Source: an uncultured Bacilli bacterium
GTDB taxonomy: Bacteria; Bacillota_I; Bacilli_A; RF39; UBA660
Direction: 5' to 3'
Length of the DNA stretch: 63,485 nucleotides
Assembly: GCA_934167935.1 (NCBI GenBank)
Contig: CAKPMH010000005.1
Location: 1-63,485 of the forward strand
Positions 1 to 8,514 of this stretch are shown here, in pieces; position 1 is the first letter of the stretch; the number at the start of each line of letters is the position of its first letter. A model generated the notes under the pieces. That model searched no databases. It saw nothing but the letters and a program-made list of their open reading frames with translations, and was not told the DNA's origin. A program made the position numbers and the translations under genes.

Positions 1-152
1 TCTCTTCTTGAACCTTCTATTATATTTCCAATAGTTGGAATAGCAATTAAAGAAATGATCGCGATTACTACTATTACCGCTAAAAGCTCTATTAATGTTA
101 GTCCTTTTTTATTGGTATTTCTTAAAAATACCCCCCCCCCCCGGCTTTGCAT
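1..152 (-). CDS. Type IV prepilin-like protein, N-terminus only (runs off the window start)
   Basis: Reading leftwards from ATG at 150-152, the frame gives MQSRGGGVFLRNTNKKG followed by LTLIELLAVIVVIAIISLIA. This is a classical type III signal: a basic leader, a Gly cleavage point, Glu at mature position 5 and a long hydrophobic helix. The rest lies beyond position 1. In this family a prepilin peptidase removes the leader and the helix packs into a pilus or pseudopilus. The 12-G tract at 131-142 lies in the leader. The ATG used here has no Shine-Dalgarno, while a better placed ATG at 173-175 (AAGGA eight bases upstream) is in another frame and stops after 17 codons with the tract at 12. The gene may therefore be off in this sequence or hold a one-base assembly error. 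The prepilin identity is solid; start and expression state are uncertain. Confidence 0.75.
   Translation of the reverse strand, partial: MQSRGGGVFLRNTNKKGLTLIELLAVIVVIAIISLIAIPTIGNIIEGSRR
131..142 (-). repeat. Homopolymeric tract of 12 G (minus strand) in the prepilin leader
   Basis: Twelve consecutive C on the plus strand, read as G12 in the sense of the prepilin gene. It is by far the longest G/C run in a very AT-rich window. It encodes Gly codons between the start region and the prepilin signal. A change of one base in length changes which start codon is in frame with the pilin. Poly-G tracts of this length are known slip-prone sites in phase-variable surface genes. They are also error-prone for sequencers. 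Confidence 0.9.
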
Positions 153-172
153 TTAGTTATCGCTTTAGTTAT

Positions 173-250
173 CATATTACACATCCTTACTATTATCTTA
201 TCATATATAAATGATACAACAAATTTAATATTTTGTAAATATAATGTCAA
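173..250 (-). promoter_or_regulatory. Alternative translation start and possible promoter of the prepilin gene
   Basis: ATG at 173-175 has AAGGA at 184-188, spaced 8 bases, which is the best ribosome-binding site upstream of the prepilin. Its frame reads MITKAITKCKAGGGGYF then TAA as assembled. With 10 or 13 G it would run straight into the prepilin frame. A TTGACA sits at 245-250 with a weak TAAATT 17 bases downstream, so a promoter here is plausible but not certain. Confidence 0.45.
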
Positions 251-268
251 AAAAAGTCGATTTTTTCA

Positions 269-300
269 TAAAAAAATTTAAATCACTAAGATTTAAATTT
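269..300 (-). terminator. Rho-independent terminator of the ABC-F gene
   Basis: A perfect 11-bp stem (274-284 with 290-300), a five-base loop that contains most of the TAG stop codon of the ABC-F gene, and a U-run in the transcript after it. Confidence 0.8.
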
Positions 301-1875
301 TTCTAAGTATTCTGAATAAGTCATTTGCTTATCAATATAAGTTCCATCTTCATTTATTTCAATAATTCTATTACTTACACTTTCTATAAGTTCTAAATCA
401 TATGATGAAAATAAAATCGTACTATTAAATTTAGTCATTGCATCATTTAACGATGTAATAGATTCAATATCAAGATGATTTGTAGGTTCATCAAGTAATA
501 ATACATTACCTTTTTCTAACATCATTTTAGCAAGCATACATCTAACTTTTTCTCCACCTGATAAAACATTTACACACTTTAAAGTTTCCTCTTTAGAAAA
601 TAACATTCTACCTAAAAAACCTCTAATAAATGCATCTTCATGATTATCAGAATATTTATTTAACCATTCTACCATATTTTCATTAGAAGAAAAATATGAA
701 TCATGATTTTTAGGAAAATAGGATATTTTGACATTTGAACCTATCCTTATAGATCCACTATCAGGTTTTATAGTACCAGCTATTATTCCTAAAAGAGCTG
801 TTTTTGCTATTTCATTTTCACCTACTAAAGCTATTTTATCATCTTTTCTTAAATTTAAATTTAAATTTTTTATAATGCATTTGTTATCAATACTATAATT
901 TATTTTTTCTACTTGTAAGATTTCCTTTCCAGGTTCTCTATCTGGTTTGAAATCTACATATGGATATTTTCTGTTTGATGGTTTAATCTCATCTAATTCA
1001 ATTTTTTCTAATGTTTTCTTTCTTGATGTTGCTTGTTTTGATTTTGATGCATTTGCACTAAATCTTGCAATAAAGTCTTGTAGTTCTTTTATTTTTTCTT
1101 CTTTTCTTTTATTTGAATCTTGCATTTGTTTTTCTATTAATTTACTTGATTTATACCAGAAATCATAATTTCCAACAAATAAAGTAATTTTATTATAATC
1201 TATATCTAATATATGAGTACAAATTTTATTTAAAAAATGTCTATCATGAGATATAACTAAAACGGTATTTTTAAAATTAATTAAAAATTCCTCTAACCAT
1301 ATTTTACTTGTCATATCAAGACCATTTGTTGGCTCATCTAAAAGTAATATATCAGGACTTCCAAATAAAGCCCTAGCTAATAAAATTTTTACCTTATCCT
1401 TATCTTTAAGTTCACTCATTTTTCTATTAAAAAATTCATTTGGTATTCCAAGACCTGACAATATTATTGCAGCATCACTCTCTGATTGCCAACCACCCAT
1501 TTCTTCAAATTTAGCTTCTAATTCTCCAGCTCTAATACCATCCTCAATACTAAAATCAGTCTTCATATAAATAGCTTCTTTTTCTTTCATAACTTGATAT
1601 AAAATAGAATTTCCACCTAATACAGTATCCATAACCGTATTTTCATCATATTCATTATGGTTTTGTCTTAAAACAGAGATTCTTTCACCTCTACCAATAA
1701 TTACCTCACCTTTTGTAGATTCTATCTCACCACTTAAAATTTTTAAAAAGGTAGACTTCCCTGCACCATTTGCTCCTATAATTCCATAACAATTATCTGA
1801 ATTAAATTCTAAATTAACATTTTCAAATAATGTTCTAGTACCAAACTTTAAAGCTAAATTATTAACTTTCAACAT
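286..1875 (-). CDS. ABC-F family ATPase (YkpA/YbiT-like)
   Basis: Two ATP-binding cassettes on one chain joined by a charged linker (about residues 245-310), no membrane segments: the ABC-F plan of ribosome-associated translation or antibiotic-protection factors. The first domain has Walker A GANGAGKST and Walker B LLLDEPTNGLD. Its signature motif is degenerate: LKDKDK stands where LSGGEK is expected. The second domain has a canonical signature (LSGGEKVR) and LLLDEPTNHLD, but its Walker A reads GENEIAKTA and lacks two glycines. Sequence around the linker fits the YkpA/YbiT branch. I chose the ATG at 1873-1875 (MLKVNNLALKFG), which has GAGGTGAT upstream; the GTG nine bases earlier lies inside that site. 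Whether the odd motifs are a family trait or a loss I cannot tell. Confidence 0.9.
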   Translation of the reverse strand: MLKVNNLALKFGTRTLFENVNLEFNSDNCYGIIGANGAGKSTFLKILSGEIESTKGEVIIGRGERISVLRQNHNEYDENTVMDTVLGGNSILYQVMKEKEAIYMKTDFSIEDGIRAGELEAKFEEMGGWQSESDAAIILSGLGIPNEFFNRKMSELKDKDKVKILLARALFGSPDILLLDEPTNGLDMTSKIWLEEFLINFKNTVLVISHDRHFLNKICTHILDIDYNKITLFVGNYDFWYKSSKLIEKQMQDSNKRKEEKIKELQDFIARFSANASKSKQATSRKKTLEKIELDEIKPSNRKYPYVDFKPDREPGKEILQVEKINYSIDNKCIIKNLNLNLRKDDKIALVGENEIAKTALLGIIAGTIKPDSGSIRIGSNVKISYFPKNHDSYFSSNENMVEWLNKYSDNHEDAFIRGFLGRMLFSKEETLKCVNVLSGGEKVRCMLAKMMLEKGNVLLLDEPTNHLDIESITSLNDAMTKFNSTILFSSYDLELIESVSNRIIEINEDGTYIDKQMTYSEYLEKFKS

Positions 1876-1938
1876 ATAAATCACCTCAATTATAATAACA
1901 TAATATATTATAAAAATAAACCATATACTCTATAAAAG

Positions 1939-1963
1939 AAAAAAATCTTTATAAAGATTTTTA
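1939..1963 (-). terminator. Terminator of ileS
   Basis: Near-perfect palindrome AAAATCTTTATAAAGATTTT followed by a U-run in the transcript. The ileS TAA lies at its upstream edge. Confidence 0.75.
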
Positions 1964-4900
1964 ACAATTTTTTTCTACTTCTATATAAGTTTCATGTCCA
2001 TTTAAATCATATGATTTTTGTAAATCCTCTCTTTTTTCTATTATAAGAGATAAAGTTTCTAATTTTATAAATTCAGCATATTTTTCTATAGCTTCATCTA
2101 TTAAAGAATCACTATTATAATATAGATTAATACGATCAGTTATTTCAAAATTACTTTCCTTTCTTATATTTTGAACTTTTGAAATCATTTCACGTGCTAT
2201 TCCTTCTAATATTAATTCATGTGTTAAATTTGTATCCAATATTATGAAATTATTATTTTCATATGCTACATTAAATCCTTCTTTAGCACTTATTCTAATA
2301 TCAACCATATTTTTATCAACTTTAACTTCTTCATCATTCAATTTTACAATAATTTCTTCACCATTATTTAATTTGTTTATTTCTTCTTCTGTTAAATTAG
2401 ATAAAGAATTTGCAAAATCTTTTATTTTTGAGCCAAATATTTTTCCAACTTCTTTAAAATTAGGTTTTACACTAAAATTCATATATTCTGAAATATCTTT
2501 TATAAATACAACCTCTTTTACATTTAATTCCTCTTTAATTAAAGGTATTAAATCACTTATTAATGATTCATTTTTACCATCTATTAAAGCTTCACTAATT
2601 GGTTGTCTTACCTTTATTTTAGCATCCTCTCTTGCATTTCTACCCATACTAATTAAATCTCTTATCAAATCCATTCTAGATTCAATATTATCATTTATAT
2701 ATTCTTCATTATAAACTGGATAGTTTGCTAAATGAACTGATTCATTACCTGTTAATTTAGTATAAATTTCTTCACTTATAAAAGGACATATTGGAGCAAG
2801 TAATTCACATATTCCAACCAACACATCATATGTAGTTTTATATACACTCCTTTTACTAATATCTATACTTGATGACCAAAATCTTTTTCTATTACGTCTT
2901 ATATACCAATTTGATAAATCTTCTGAAACAAATTCTATTAAATATTTTGTTACTTTATTTAAATCATATTCATCCATTGATTCTGTTACATTTTTTACTA
3001 ATTTATTATATTTTGATAACAACCATTTATCTATTTCTTCTAAATCTTCATATTTCATATCATAATCTTTTGGATCTATGTTATCAGTGTTAGCATACAT
3101 TGCAAAAAAATTATATGTATTTTTAAAAGTATTAAAGAATTTAGAAATCATTTCTTTTATTCCATCTTCATCAAATTTTAAAGGTGTCCATACTGGAGAT
3201 GAATTTAACATGAAAAATCTTGTTGCATCAGCTCCATATTTATCTAACACAGGCATAGGTGCTATAGCATTACCTCTTGATTTATGCATTTTTGCTCCAT
3301 ATTTATCTAATACTAAGTCATTTACGACAACATTTTTATATGGACTTTTACCCATTACAAATGTTCCTATTACCAAAAGTGTATAGAACCATCCTCTTGT
3401 TTGATCAATTCCTTCAGCTATAAAATCAGCTGGAAATTGTGATTCAAATAATTCCTTATTTTCAAATGGATAATGATATTGACTAAATGGCATTGACCCT
3501 GAATCAAACCAACAATCAATAACATCTTTAATTCTTGTCATTTCTTTACCACATTTTGGACATTTAATATGGATATCATCAACATATGGTCTATGTAATT
3601 CTATTGTTTCATCAATATTTTCTATTGCTTTTTCTATTAATTCTTTTCTTGAACCTATCATTTCATCATGACCACATGAACATCTCCAAAGTGGTATAGG
3701 TGTTCCCCAATATCTATTACGAGATATTGCCCAATCATTCATATTTAAAAGCCAGTTTCCAAATCTTTTTTCTCCTACATATGATGGATACCAATTAACT
3801 GTTTTATTTGCTTCTATTATTTTATCTTTATATGCAGTCGTTTTGATATATAAACTTGATTTTGAATAATATACAAGTGGTGTCTTACATCTCCAACAAT
3901 GTGGATAGTTATGCACCATTTTTTGTTTTTTAAATAATTTATCATTACTTGCTAAATATTTAATTATTTCCACTTCAAGTTCTGAATCAACTACAAGTCT
4001 TCCCTTCCAAGGACCATCAGTATAGCATCCAGCTTCATCTACTGGATTTAAAACTGGAAGATTATATTTTAAACCAACTTCATAATCATCTTGACCAAAT
4101 GCAGGTGCTATATGAACTATTCCTGTTCCATCTTCCATTGTTACATAATCTGCACAAGTTATATAAAAACCTTTTTTATTAACTGTCAAAAATGGTAGAA
4201 ATTGTTCATATTCTTTGTATTCTAAATCTTTACCTTTGTATGTTTCTATAATTTCATATTCTTCACCTAATACTTTGTTTGCTAGTTTTTTTGCAACTAT
4301 AAAATTATATCCTTTTGATTTACATTTTACATATTCTTCTTTTGGATTAACACAAGCAGCTACATTTGCAATAAGTGTCCATGGTGTTGTTGTCCAAACA
4401 AGTAAGTATGCATCCTCATCCTTTAGTTTAAATGGAACAGTTACAGTGTTTACACTTACTTCTTTATATCCTTGTGCTACCTCATGACTAGCAAGTCCTG
4501 TTCCACATCTTGGGCAATATGGAAGTATTTTAAGGCCATCATATATTAATCCTTCATCAAAATATTTTTTTAAAATCCACCATTCTGTTTCTATATAATC
4601 ATTGTCATAAGTAATATATGGATGTTTTAAATCTATGAATTGTCCCATTTTATTTGTAAAATCCTTGAAGGCACTTTCATTTTTCCATACACTTTCACGA
4701 CATTTTTCATTAAATTCTTTTATACCATACTTTTCAATGTCACCTTTACCAGTAAATCCAAGTTCTTTTTCTACTTGTAATTCCACTGGAAGTCCATGTG
4801 TATCCCATCCAACTTTTCTTATTACCTTAAAACCTTTCATTGTTTTATATTTACAAAATGTATCTTTAACTATCTTAGCTAACATATGATGTACACCTGG

Positions 4901-5062
4901 CATTCCATTTGCAGTAGCTGGACCATCATAAAAAACAAAACTTTCACTATCTTTTCTATTTTCAATAGTTTTGTTTAAAATATCAATGCTTTCCCATTTT
5001 TTTAGGATTTCATCTTCTACTTCTCTTGTTTCTTTTTTTTCTAATTCTTCAAATTTTTTCAT
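1961..5062 (-). CDS. ileS: Isoleucyl-tRNA synthetase, eukaryote-like IleS2 type
   Basis: Charges tRNA-Ile in the cytoplasm. The class I signature appears as MPGVHHM near residue 58 and the KMSKS loop as KMHKSRGN near residue 595. Two CxxC pairs (CPRC, CWRC) and another CPKC lie in the central part. At about 1033 residues, with this form of the HIGH motif and a long C-terminal region, it resembles the IleS2 type found in many Clostridia and eukaryotes. That type is in general much less sensitive to mupirocin than bacterial IleS1; for this protein that is inference. Start chosen at ATG 5060-5062 with ATGGAGG upstream, the usual end of a T-box leader; an ATG four codons earlier is part of that leader. 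Expression is controlled by the T-box just upstream. Confidence 0.96.
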   Translation of the reverse strand: MKKFEELEKKETREVEDEILKKWESIDILNKTIENRKDSESFVFYDGPATANGMPGVHHMLAKIVKDTFCKYKTMKGFKVIRKVGWDTHGLPVELQVEKELGFTGKGDIEKYGIKEFNEKCRESVWKNESAFKDFTNKMGQFIDLKHPYITYDNDYIETEWWILKKYFDEGLIYDGLKILPYCPRCGTGLASHEVAQGYKEVSVNTVTVPFKLKDEDAYLLVWTTTPWTLIANVAACVNPKEEYVKCKSKGYNFIVAKKLANKVLGEEYEIIETYKGKDLEYKEYEQFLPFLTVNKKGFYITCADYVTMEDGTGIVHIAPAFGQDDYEVGLKYNLPVLNPVDEAGCYTDGPWKGRLVVDSELEVEIIKYLASNDKLFKKQKMVHNYPHCWRCKTPLVYYSKSSLYIKTTAYKDKIIEANKTVNWYPSYVGEKRFGNWLLNMNDWAISRNRYWGTPIPLWRCSCGHDEMIGSRKELIEKAIENIDETIELHRPYVDDIHIKCPKCGKEMTRIKDVIDCWFDSGSMPFSQYHYPFENKELFESQFPADFIAEGIDQTRGWFYTLLVIGTFVMGKSPYKNVVVNDLVLDKYGAKMHKSRGNAIAPMPVLDKYGADATRFFMLNSSPVWTPLKFDEDGIKEMISKFFNTFKNTYNFFAMYANTDNIDPKDYDMKYEDLEEIDKWLLSKYNKLVKNVTESMDEYDLNKVTKYLIEFVSEDLSNWYIRRNRKRFWSSSIDISKRSVYKTTYDVLVGICELLAPICPFISEEIYTKLTGNESVHLANYPVYNEEYINDNIESRMDLIRDLISMGRNAREDAKIKVRQPISEALIDGKNESLISDLIPLIKEELNVKEVVFIKDISEYMNFSVKPNFKEVGKIFGSKIKDFANSLSNLTEEEINKLNNGEEIIVKLNDEEVKVDKNMVDIRISAKEGFNVAYENNNFIILDTNLTHELILEGIAREMISKVQNIRKESNFEITDRINLYYNSDSLIDEAIEKYAEFIKLETLSLIIEKREDLQKSYDLNGHETYIEVEKNC

Positions 5063-5084
5063 AAAAACCTCCATTAAAATTAAA

Positions 5085-5300
5085 AAAAATCCTTATATTT
5101 TAGGGACGAATATTCGCGGTACCACCCTAATTCATAAAGATTTTATGCACTTAAATACTATAACGCGTAACCGATTTTATCTTATCCATAAAATGCACTT
5201 GAAAGTGATCTAAATTTAAACTAACTATCTCCTTACACCAAACAGAGACTCTCTTTAAATATCATTTAAATTTCGTCTTTCGCCCTTGCTTTATCAATAC
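5085..5300 (-). promoter_or_regulatory. T-box riboswitch of ileS (isoleucine)
   Basis: The leader contains the conserved T-box core GGTGGTACCGCG at about 5115-5126 and then TCGTCCC. The strand after it (CCCTAAAATATAAGGATT plus a U-run) can pair with an upstream AATCTTTATGAATTAGGG to form the terminator. Distal stem I elements (GTTTGGTG near 5240) are present. The likely specifier is ATC followed by A (near 5206-5208), matching isoleucine. Uncharged tRNA-Ile would stabilise the antiterminator and allow ileS transcription. Confidence 0.93.
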
Positions 5301-5306
5301 AAATTA

Positions 5307-5335
5307 ATTATATACTATAATATATTATTTTTCAA
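5307..5335 (-). promoter_or_regulatory. Sigma-A-type promoter of the ileS T-box transcript
   Basis: TTGAAA (5330-5335), 17-base spacer, TATAAT (5307-5312), just upstream of the T-box stem I. Confidence 0.8.
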
Positions 5336-5363
5336 GAAAAAAAGAAATATTTTTTATATTTCT
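5336..5363 (-). terminator. Terminator of the sepF-divIVA transcript
   Basis: AGAAATA / TATTTCT stem followed by seven U in the transcript. The divIVA TAA falls in the loop. Confidence 0.7.
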
Positions 5364-5812
5364 ACATGATCTATTTCACTTACAACTTCAAGTTGTGCTT
5401 CTATTATATCTTTAATTCTTTTTTTAAAGATTTTTATATTTCTTCTTAGAAGTGCTGCTTCTTCTTCAGTTTTTTCAGCTCTTAAAAGGGCTTCATTAAC
5501 TATTCTATTTGCATTATTTTTAGCATCTTCTATTAGTGTTTCACTCTCCTGATGAGCTGCTAGTTTTACTTGCTCACTAGTTTTTTGGGCCATGATAATA
5601 GTTTTATTTAATGTTGATTCCATTCTCTCATATTGAGCTAATTTTTCTTTTAAACTTTGATTTTCTACCTCTAGAGATTGTAATTTTGAAATCTTTATGT
5701 CTTTTTCTTTCATCTCACTAACCATTACCTCTACTTGGTTAATGATTTTATCTAAAAAAGCATTTACTTCATCTGGATCATATCCACGAAGTGTTCTATT
5801 AAATTTTTCCAT
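5354..5812 (-). CDS. divIVA: DivIVA-family cell-division/polarity protein
   Basis: The N-terminus MEKFNRTLRGYDPDEVNAFL is the conserved DivIVA lipid-binding head, including RGYDxxEV. The rest (about residues 30-150) is heptad-rich coiled coil, with a KTSEQVKLAAHQESETLIED stretch typical of the family. DivIVA binds negatively curved membrane at division sites and poles. The start is ATG 5810-5812 with AAAGGTGAT upstream; an upstream in-frame ATG would add ten residues outside the family pattern. It follows sepF by 19 bases and is separated from ileS by a terminator and T-box, the same order as the ylm-divIVA-ileS region of Bacillus, without ylmG and ylmH. Confidence 0.93.
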   Translation of the reverse strand: MEKFNRTLRGYDPDEVNAFLDKIINQVEVMVSEMKEKDIKISKLQSLEVENQSLKEKLAQYERMESTLNKTIIMAQKTSEQVKLAAHQESETLIEDAKNNANRIVNEALLRAEKTEEEAALLRRNIKIFKKRIKDIIEAQLEVVSEIDHVEI

Positions 5813-5831
5813 ATTATCACCTTTAAAACTA

Positions 5832-6242
5832 TTACCATTCAATATTTATATCATTATTATCGTGAATATCTTTTCCTTCTTTATCATCAGTTATTTTACC
5901 TTGTATATTCACATTATTAGGAGTACATAAAAATATTCCTCCACCTATTTTTTGTAAATCTCCACCTATTGCATATATAGTACCAGCTAAAAAATCAATT
6001 ATTCTTTTAGCTTGATCACTAGTAACTCTCTTTAAATTAACAACAACTGTATTTCTTGCTTTTAAGTGATCAGCAATTTGTTGTGATTCTGAATAAGCTC
6101 TTGGTTCTAATAATATCATTTTACTATTTCCATCATTTTCTTGTAAAGCTTCATCAGCACTTAATTCATAATATTCATCACCAGTTACATCTTCTCTTAA
6201 ATCTTCATCTTCTTTATTTATCCAATTTTTTAGAAATCCCAC
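5832..6242 (-). CDS. sepF: Cell division protein SepF
   Basis: A short amphipathic N-terminus (MGFLKNWI) for membrane binding, an acidic linker, then the SepF core (about residues 40-115). The core contains [12 protein letters not shown], a [12 protein letters not shown] helix and [17 protein letters not shown]. SepF links FtsZ filaments to the membrane and helps align the Z-ring. The start is GTG (6240-6242) with AGGAGG eight bases upstream. It is first in a short operon with divIVA. The C-terminal tail of about 20 residues is acidic and variable. Length (136 residues) is normal. Confidence 0.95.
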   Translation of the reverse strand: MGFLKNWINKEDEDLREDVTGDEYYELSADEALQENDGNSKMILLEPRAYSESQQIADHLKARNTVVVNLKRVTSDQAKRIIDFLAGTIYAIGGDLQKIGGGIFLCTPNNVNIQGKITDDKEGKDIHDNNDINIEW

Positions 6243-6304
6243 TTCTATTTCCTCCTAATCTACTATATAACTACAATTAATTTTATCACACATTTTTCTA
6301 AAAG

Positions 6305-6342
6305 AAAATAGAATTTTAAAAATTAATTAAAATTCTATTTTT
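6305..6342 (-). terminator. Terminator of the VirB2-like protein gene
   Basis: Long stem AAAATAGAATTTTAA / TTAAAATTCTATTTT with a short loop and a following U-rich stretch, just downstream of the stop at 6351. Confidence 0.8.
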
Positions 6343-6350
6343 TATTAAAT

Positions 6351-7100
6351 CTATTTTTTTACACAACTATTTCCATTCCACTTACATGTTCCATTTAATT
6401 TGGTTGCACAATCACTTACTGATAAATCACTACATTTAATCGATTCACTACATTTTCCATTTACAACCATACAAGATTTTACTCCACCATTTACCTTAGA
6501 TGGACATTCACTTGCTGAATAATCTTCACAAGCATTTCCTTTAATTAAACATGTAAGAGCTCCATCGCTATCTTTTCCAGTCCTACATTGATTTCCAAAA
6601 TCATCTGTTTCCTTACAACTTTGATATCCATAATCTGAACATTGTTTTCTAGTATCAATAGTTGCATTTGTTGATGATTTACATGAATTTATATTTCCAT
6701 TTAAAAGGCAATCAGCACAATTTACAAATCCATTTTTATATGAAGTTGTTGTATTAACTTGTTTAAATATGAATTGAACTGCTGCCATTACCATAAACAC
6801 TAATACTCCAGCAATTAACCTTGTAATGAATTTTTTTTGTTTTTCCTTCATTTTCTTTTCATCATTTGCCATCATAGCGCCTGTAAAATCTACCATTCCC
6901 ATAACTATTATTACTATAGGAACTACTATTTTAAGTATATTAAATAAAGAACTAGTAAAATTAGGTAATTTAGCTGGTATATATTTATCAAATCCACATG
7001 CGGATATTGTTTCATTTGTTGAAAATCCAGAAGCATATACATAATTTAAAGGAATTATTGTTAAACAGATTAATAATATATACGATATTTTCTTTTTCAT
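6351..7100 (-). CDS. Secreted/membrane VirB2-like protein with Cys-rich tail (unknown function)
   Basis: About 249 residues. A signal peptide (about 1-23), a short exposed segment with one Cys, then two hydrophobic helices (about 49-68 and 88-108) split by a basic loop (DEKKMKEKQKKFITRL). This plan resembles TrbC/VirB2 pilins of type IV secretion systems. After TTSYKNGFVNCADCLLN comes a tail of about 120 residues with many Cys in CxxxxxC-type spacing, ending in GTCKWNGNSCVKK. The first 130 residues are closely matched by the protein at 49780-50976, whose tail differs. No other type IV secretion genes are in the window. The second of two adjacent ATGs (7098-7100) has the better spacing to GGAGTGAT. 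The function is unknown; a disulfide-rich surface protein is likely. Confidence 0.8.
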   Translation of the reverse strand: MKKKISYILLICLTIIPLNYVYASGFSTNETISACGFDKYIPAKLPNFTSSLFNILKIVVPIVIIVMGMVDFTGAMMANDEKKMKEKQKKFITRLIAGVLVFMVMAAVQFIFKQVNTTTSYKNGFVNCADCLLNGNINSCKSSTNATIDTRKQCSDYGYQSCKETDDFGNQCRTGKDSDGALTCLIKGNACEDYSASECPSKVNGGVKSCMVVNGKCSESIKCSDLSVSDCATKLNGTCKWNGNSCVKK

Positions 7101-7132
7101 CATATCACTCCAATAAAATTATAACATATAAA

Positions 7133-8506
7133 TTATTTAAATTCTATTTTTTCTTTGATATAATCTACTACTTCATCTATTTTTAAAGTTATCTGTTCCA
7201 TAGTATCTCTATCTCTTACAGTAACTGTATCACAATTTAACGTATTATCATCAATTGTTATAGAAAATGGTGTACCTATTATATCTTGTCTTCTATATCT
7301 TTTACCAATATTTCCAGCATCATCATATGATGTACTAAAATATTTTGAAAGCAAATTATATACTTCCTCTGCTTTATTATTATGATATTTTTTTATTAGT
7401 GGAAGTACTGCTACTTTATAAGGAGCAATACATGGTTTAAATCGCATAACTTCACGAATAGTACCATCTTCTAAAGTTTCTATATCATAAGCATTAAATA
7501 ATGAAGCAAGGACTAATCTATCACATCCAATTGTTGATTCTATTATATATGGTATATATTTTTCATTTGTTTCAGGATCCAAATATTCTAAACTCTTACC
7601 ACTATATTCTTGATGTCTTCCCAAATCATAATTTGTTCTATTATGAGTTCCATTTATCTCTCCCCAACCAAATGGAAATTTATATTCAATATCACATGCT
7701 TCTTTAGCATAATGAGCTAATTTCTCATGATCATGATATCTTAAATTTTCTTCAGGAATTCCTAAATCCATAAAATATTTTTTTGCATATTCTTTAAAAT
7801 AATCATATAATTCTTTATCTGTTCCTTCTTTACAAAAAGTTTGGTATTCCATTTGTTCAAATTCAATTGTTCTAAATGTAAAATTTCCTGGAGTTATTTC
7901 ATTTCTAAATGCTTTACCTATTTGACCTATACTAAATGGTAGTTTAGATCTCATACTTCTTTGAACATTTAAGAAATTAACATACTCACCTTGTGCATTT
8001 TCAGGTCTTAAATATATTGTATTTTTAGAATCATTTGTAACTCCTCTTTCTGTTTTAAACATTAAGTTAAATTCCCTAATATCTGTAAAATTAGATTTGC
8101 CACAATTTGGACATGGTACTTTATTCTCTTTTAAATAATTCATTCTCTCTTCATTACTCATTGCATCTCCTATAGAAGAATTAGAAAAATCATTTATTAA
8201 ATTATCTATTCTATGACGCGTTTTGCATTCCTTACAATCAGCAAGAGGATCTGAAAATGATCCAACATGCCCACTTGCTTCCCAAACTCTAGGATGCATT
8301 AAAATATCAGCATCAACTTCATAGGCATTACGTCTTTCATCAATAAATCTTTTTCTCCATGTATCCTTTATATTATTTTTAAGCTTTGATCCTAATGGTC
8401 CATAATCCCATGTATTAGCAAGCCCACCATATATTTCACTTCCTTGAAATATAAAACCATATGTTTTACATAAATTAACCATTTTTTCCATTGTTATATC
8501 TTTCAT
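7133..8506 (-). CDS. glyS: Glycyl-tRNA synthetase (single-chain, class II)
   Basis: Charges tRNA-Gly. Class II motifs are visible: FRNEITPGNFTFRTIEFEQM (motif 2) and the preceding RPENAQGEYVNF, plus GRHQEYSGKSLEYLD, which is typical of the homodimeric enzyme. A Cys pair set (CKEC, CPNC) lies in the N-terminal half. At 457 residues it has the usual length of the alpha2 enzyme, unlike the alpha2-beta2 GlyQ/GlyS form. The start ATG 8504-8506 has ATGGAGG upstream, the same arrangement as ileS. A T-box lies directly upstream. The VirB2-like gene follows 32 bases downstream with no clear terminator between them. Confidence 0.96.
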   Translation of the reverse strand: MKDITMEKMVNLCKTYGFIFQGSEIYGGLANTWDYGPLGSKLKNNIKDTWRKRFIDERRNAYEVDADILMHPRVWEASGHVGSFSDPLADCKECKTRHRIDNLINDFSNSSIGDAMSNEERMNYLKENKVPCPNCGKSNFTDIREFNLMFKTERGVTNDSKNTIYLRPENAQGEYVNFLNVQRSMRSKLPFSIGQIGKAFRNEITPGNFTFRTIEFEQMEYQTFCKEGTDKELYDYFKEYAKKYFMDLGIPEENLRYHDHEKLAHYAKEACDIEYKFPFGWGEINGTHNRTNYDLGRHQEYSGKSLEYLDPETNEKYIPYIIESTIGCDRLVLASLFNAYDIETLEDGTIREVMRFKPCIAPYKVAVLPLIKKYHNNKAEEVYNLLSKYFSTSYDDAGNIGKRYRRQDIIGTPFSITIDDNTLNCDTVTVRDRDTMEQITLKIDEVVDYIKEKIEFK

Positions 8507-8514
8507 AAATACCT

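Noticed and set aside
14..120. Prepilin start as part of a complete competence or pilus operon
   Set aside because: The neighbour is an ABC-F gene and no comG/pil genes are seen; what lies left of position 1 is unknown.
947..1168. Plus-strand frame opposite the ABC-F gene
   Set aside because: Shadow of the ABC-F linker region, rich in Phe/Ser because it is antisense to Lys/Glu codons.
2244..4889. Several plus-strand open frames opposite ileS (for example 2244-2714, 3078-3386 and 4215-4487)
   Set aside because: Antisense shadows of a fully recognisable gene; no ribosome sites or family features.
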